NCBI GenBank assembly: GCA_030040625.1
Contig: JASHTI010000020.1
Coordinates: forward strand, 1 to 6,573
Length of the DNA: 6,573 nt
Source of the DNA: Thermoplasmata archaeon
GTDB lineage: Archaea > Thermoplasmatota > Thermoplasmata > Lutacidiplasmatales > UBA184
Reading direction: 5' to 3'
A model generated the notes under the pieces. The model was not told where the DNA came from, searched no databases, and worked only from the letters and a program-made list of their open reading frames with translations. Positions 6,157 through 6,573 of the stretch are shown here, one piece after another (position 1 is the first letter of the stretch; every line of letters starts with the position of its first letter). The translations under genes and the position numbers were made by a program.

Positions 6157-6573
6157 ATGAGCGGTGGTCGGTCGGCGCCCGACGTGGCGGATCTGCTGGG
6201 CCGTGCTCCGATCTTCGCGGCGCTGAGCGAGCGCCAGCTGAAGACCCTCGCCAAGACCGCGAAGGTCGTTGGTTACCCCGCGAACACCCGCATCGTGAAG
6301 GAAGGGGAGCCCGGCATCGGTCTCTACCTTTTGCTCTCCGGGGCCGCCGAGGTCCGAAGGGGGGAGCGGACGCTCGCCAAGCTGGCGGCCGGTCAGTTCT
6401 TCGGCGAGATGACGCTGCTCGACGAGCAGCCCCGTTCGGCCGACGTCGTGGCGGTCCAGCCGAGCGAGTGCGCCGTGCTGTCCCGATGGGAGTTCTGGGG
6501 CTTCGCCAAGGGCGAGCCCGAGGTCCTTCAGAGCGTCCTGAAGGAGATGGCCCGCCGCCTCCGCGACTCCAAC
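6157..6573 (+). CDS. Cyclic-nucleotide-binding (CNB) domain protein, 3' end beyond the window
   Basis: The frame is open from the ATG at 6157 to the window edge (139 codons, no stop). After a short helix (LLGRAPIFAALSERQLKTLA, 13-32), the usual N-terminal helices of CNB domains, comes a beta-roll: IVKEGEPGIGLYLLLSGAAEV (46-66), then the phosphate-binding cassette FFGEMTLLDEQPRSADVVA (81-99). Gly83, Glu84, Arg93 and Ser94 match the ligand-contacting GEL...RSA pattern of E. coli CRP, so cAMP or another cyclic nucleotide could be bound. A C-terminal helix begins at about 119. No helix-turn-helix is seen up to residue 139, so it may be a stand-alone CNB protein, or a DNA-binding or other domain may follow outside the window. 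An in-frame GTG at 6151 is an alternative start. It is divergent from the hem operon, with about 140 bp between their starts. Confidence 0.9.
   Translation, partial: MSGGRSAPDVADLLGRAPIFAALSERQLKTLAKTAKVVGYPANTRIVKEGEPGIGLYLLLSGAAEVRRGERTLAKLAAGQFFGEMTLLDEQPRSADVVAVQPSECAVLSRWEFWGFAKGEPEVLQSVLKEMARRLRDSN

Noticed and set aside
6015..6254. Upstream ATG at 6254 as the hemA start
   Set aside because: It would place the hemA start inside the convincing CNB coding region and add 80 unconserved residues across both putative promoters.

Overview
This GC-rich window (by eye about 70% G+C) is almost wholly occupied by one tetrapyrrole (heme) biosynthesis operon on the minus strand. Read in transcription order from about 6014 down to 1, it is hemA, hemC, hemD, hemB, a ChdC/HemQ-type chlorite-dismutase-family gene, hemL, and the first 12 codons of a gene that is probably hemE. 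A separate plus-strand gene for a cyclic-nucleotide-binding-domain protein starts at 6157 and runs off the right edge.

The genes are tightly telescoped. Five of the six junctions are 4-nt stop/start overlaps (ATGA or GTGA); the sixth, hemD/hemB, overlaps by 14 nt if the upstream ATG is used. Together they form a pathway. HemA reduces glutamyl-tRNA to glutamate-1-semialdehyde and HemL converts that to 5-aminolevulinate. HemB makes porphobilinogen, HemC makes hydroxymethylbilane, and HemD closes the ring to uroporphyrinogen III. If the cut-off gene is hemE, the next product is coproporphyrinogen III. The ChdC-like protein would act at the end, decarboxylating Fe-coproporphyrin III (coproheme) to heme b. 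That combination points to the coproporphyrin-dependent route. The oxidase and ferrochelatase steps are not in the window.

The hemA/CNB intergenic region (about 6015-6156) is the only real non-coding stretch. It holds two divergent AT-rich TATA-like elements, each about 32-33 nt upstream of the chosen start codon, with no Shine-Dalgarno sequence in front of either start. That is the layout of leaderless archaeal transcripts. A perfect palindrome lies just upstream of each TATA-like element. With the high GC this suggests a GC-rich archaeon, possibly an uncultured Thermoplasmatota-like lineage, but a bacterial source cannot be excluded; the ChdC-like and HemL sequences do not decide it. The long plus-strand open frames opposite the operon are arginine/alanine/proline-rich shadows of the GC-rich genes. 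No RNA genes, mobile elements or CRISPR arrays were seen. I found no obviously new system: the interest lies in the pathway combination, the divergent regulator-like neighbour and the promoter region.
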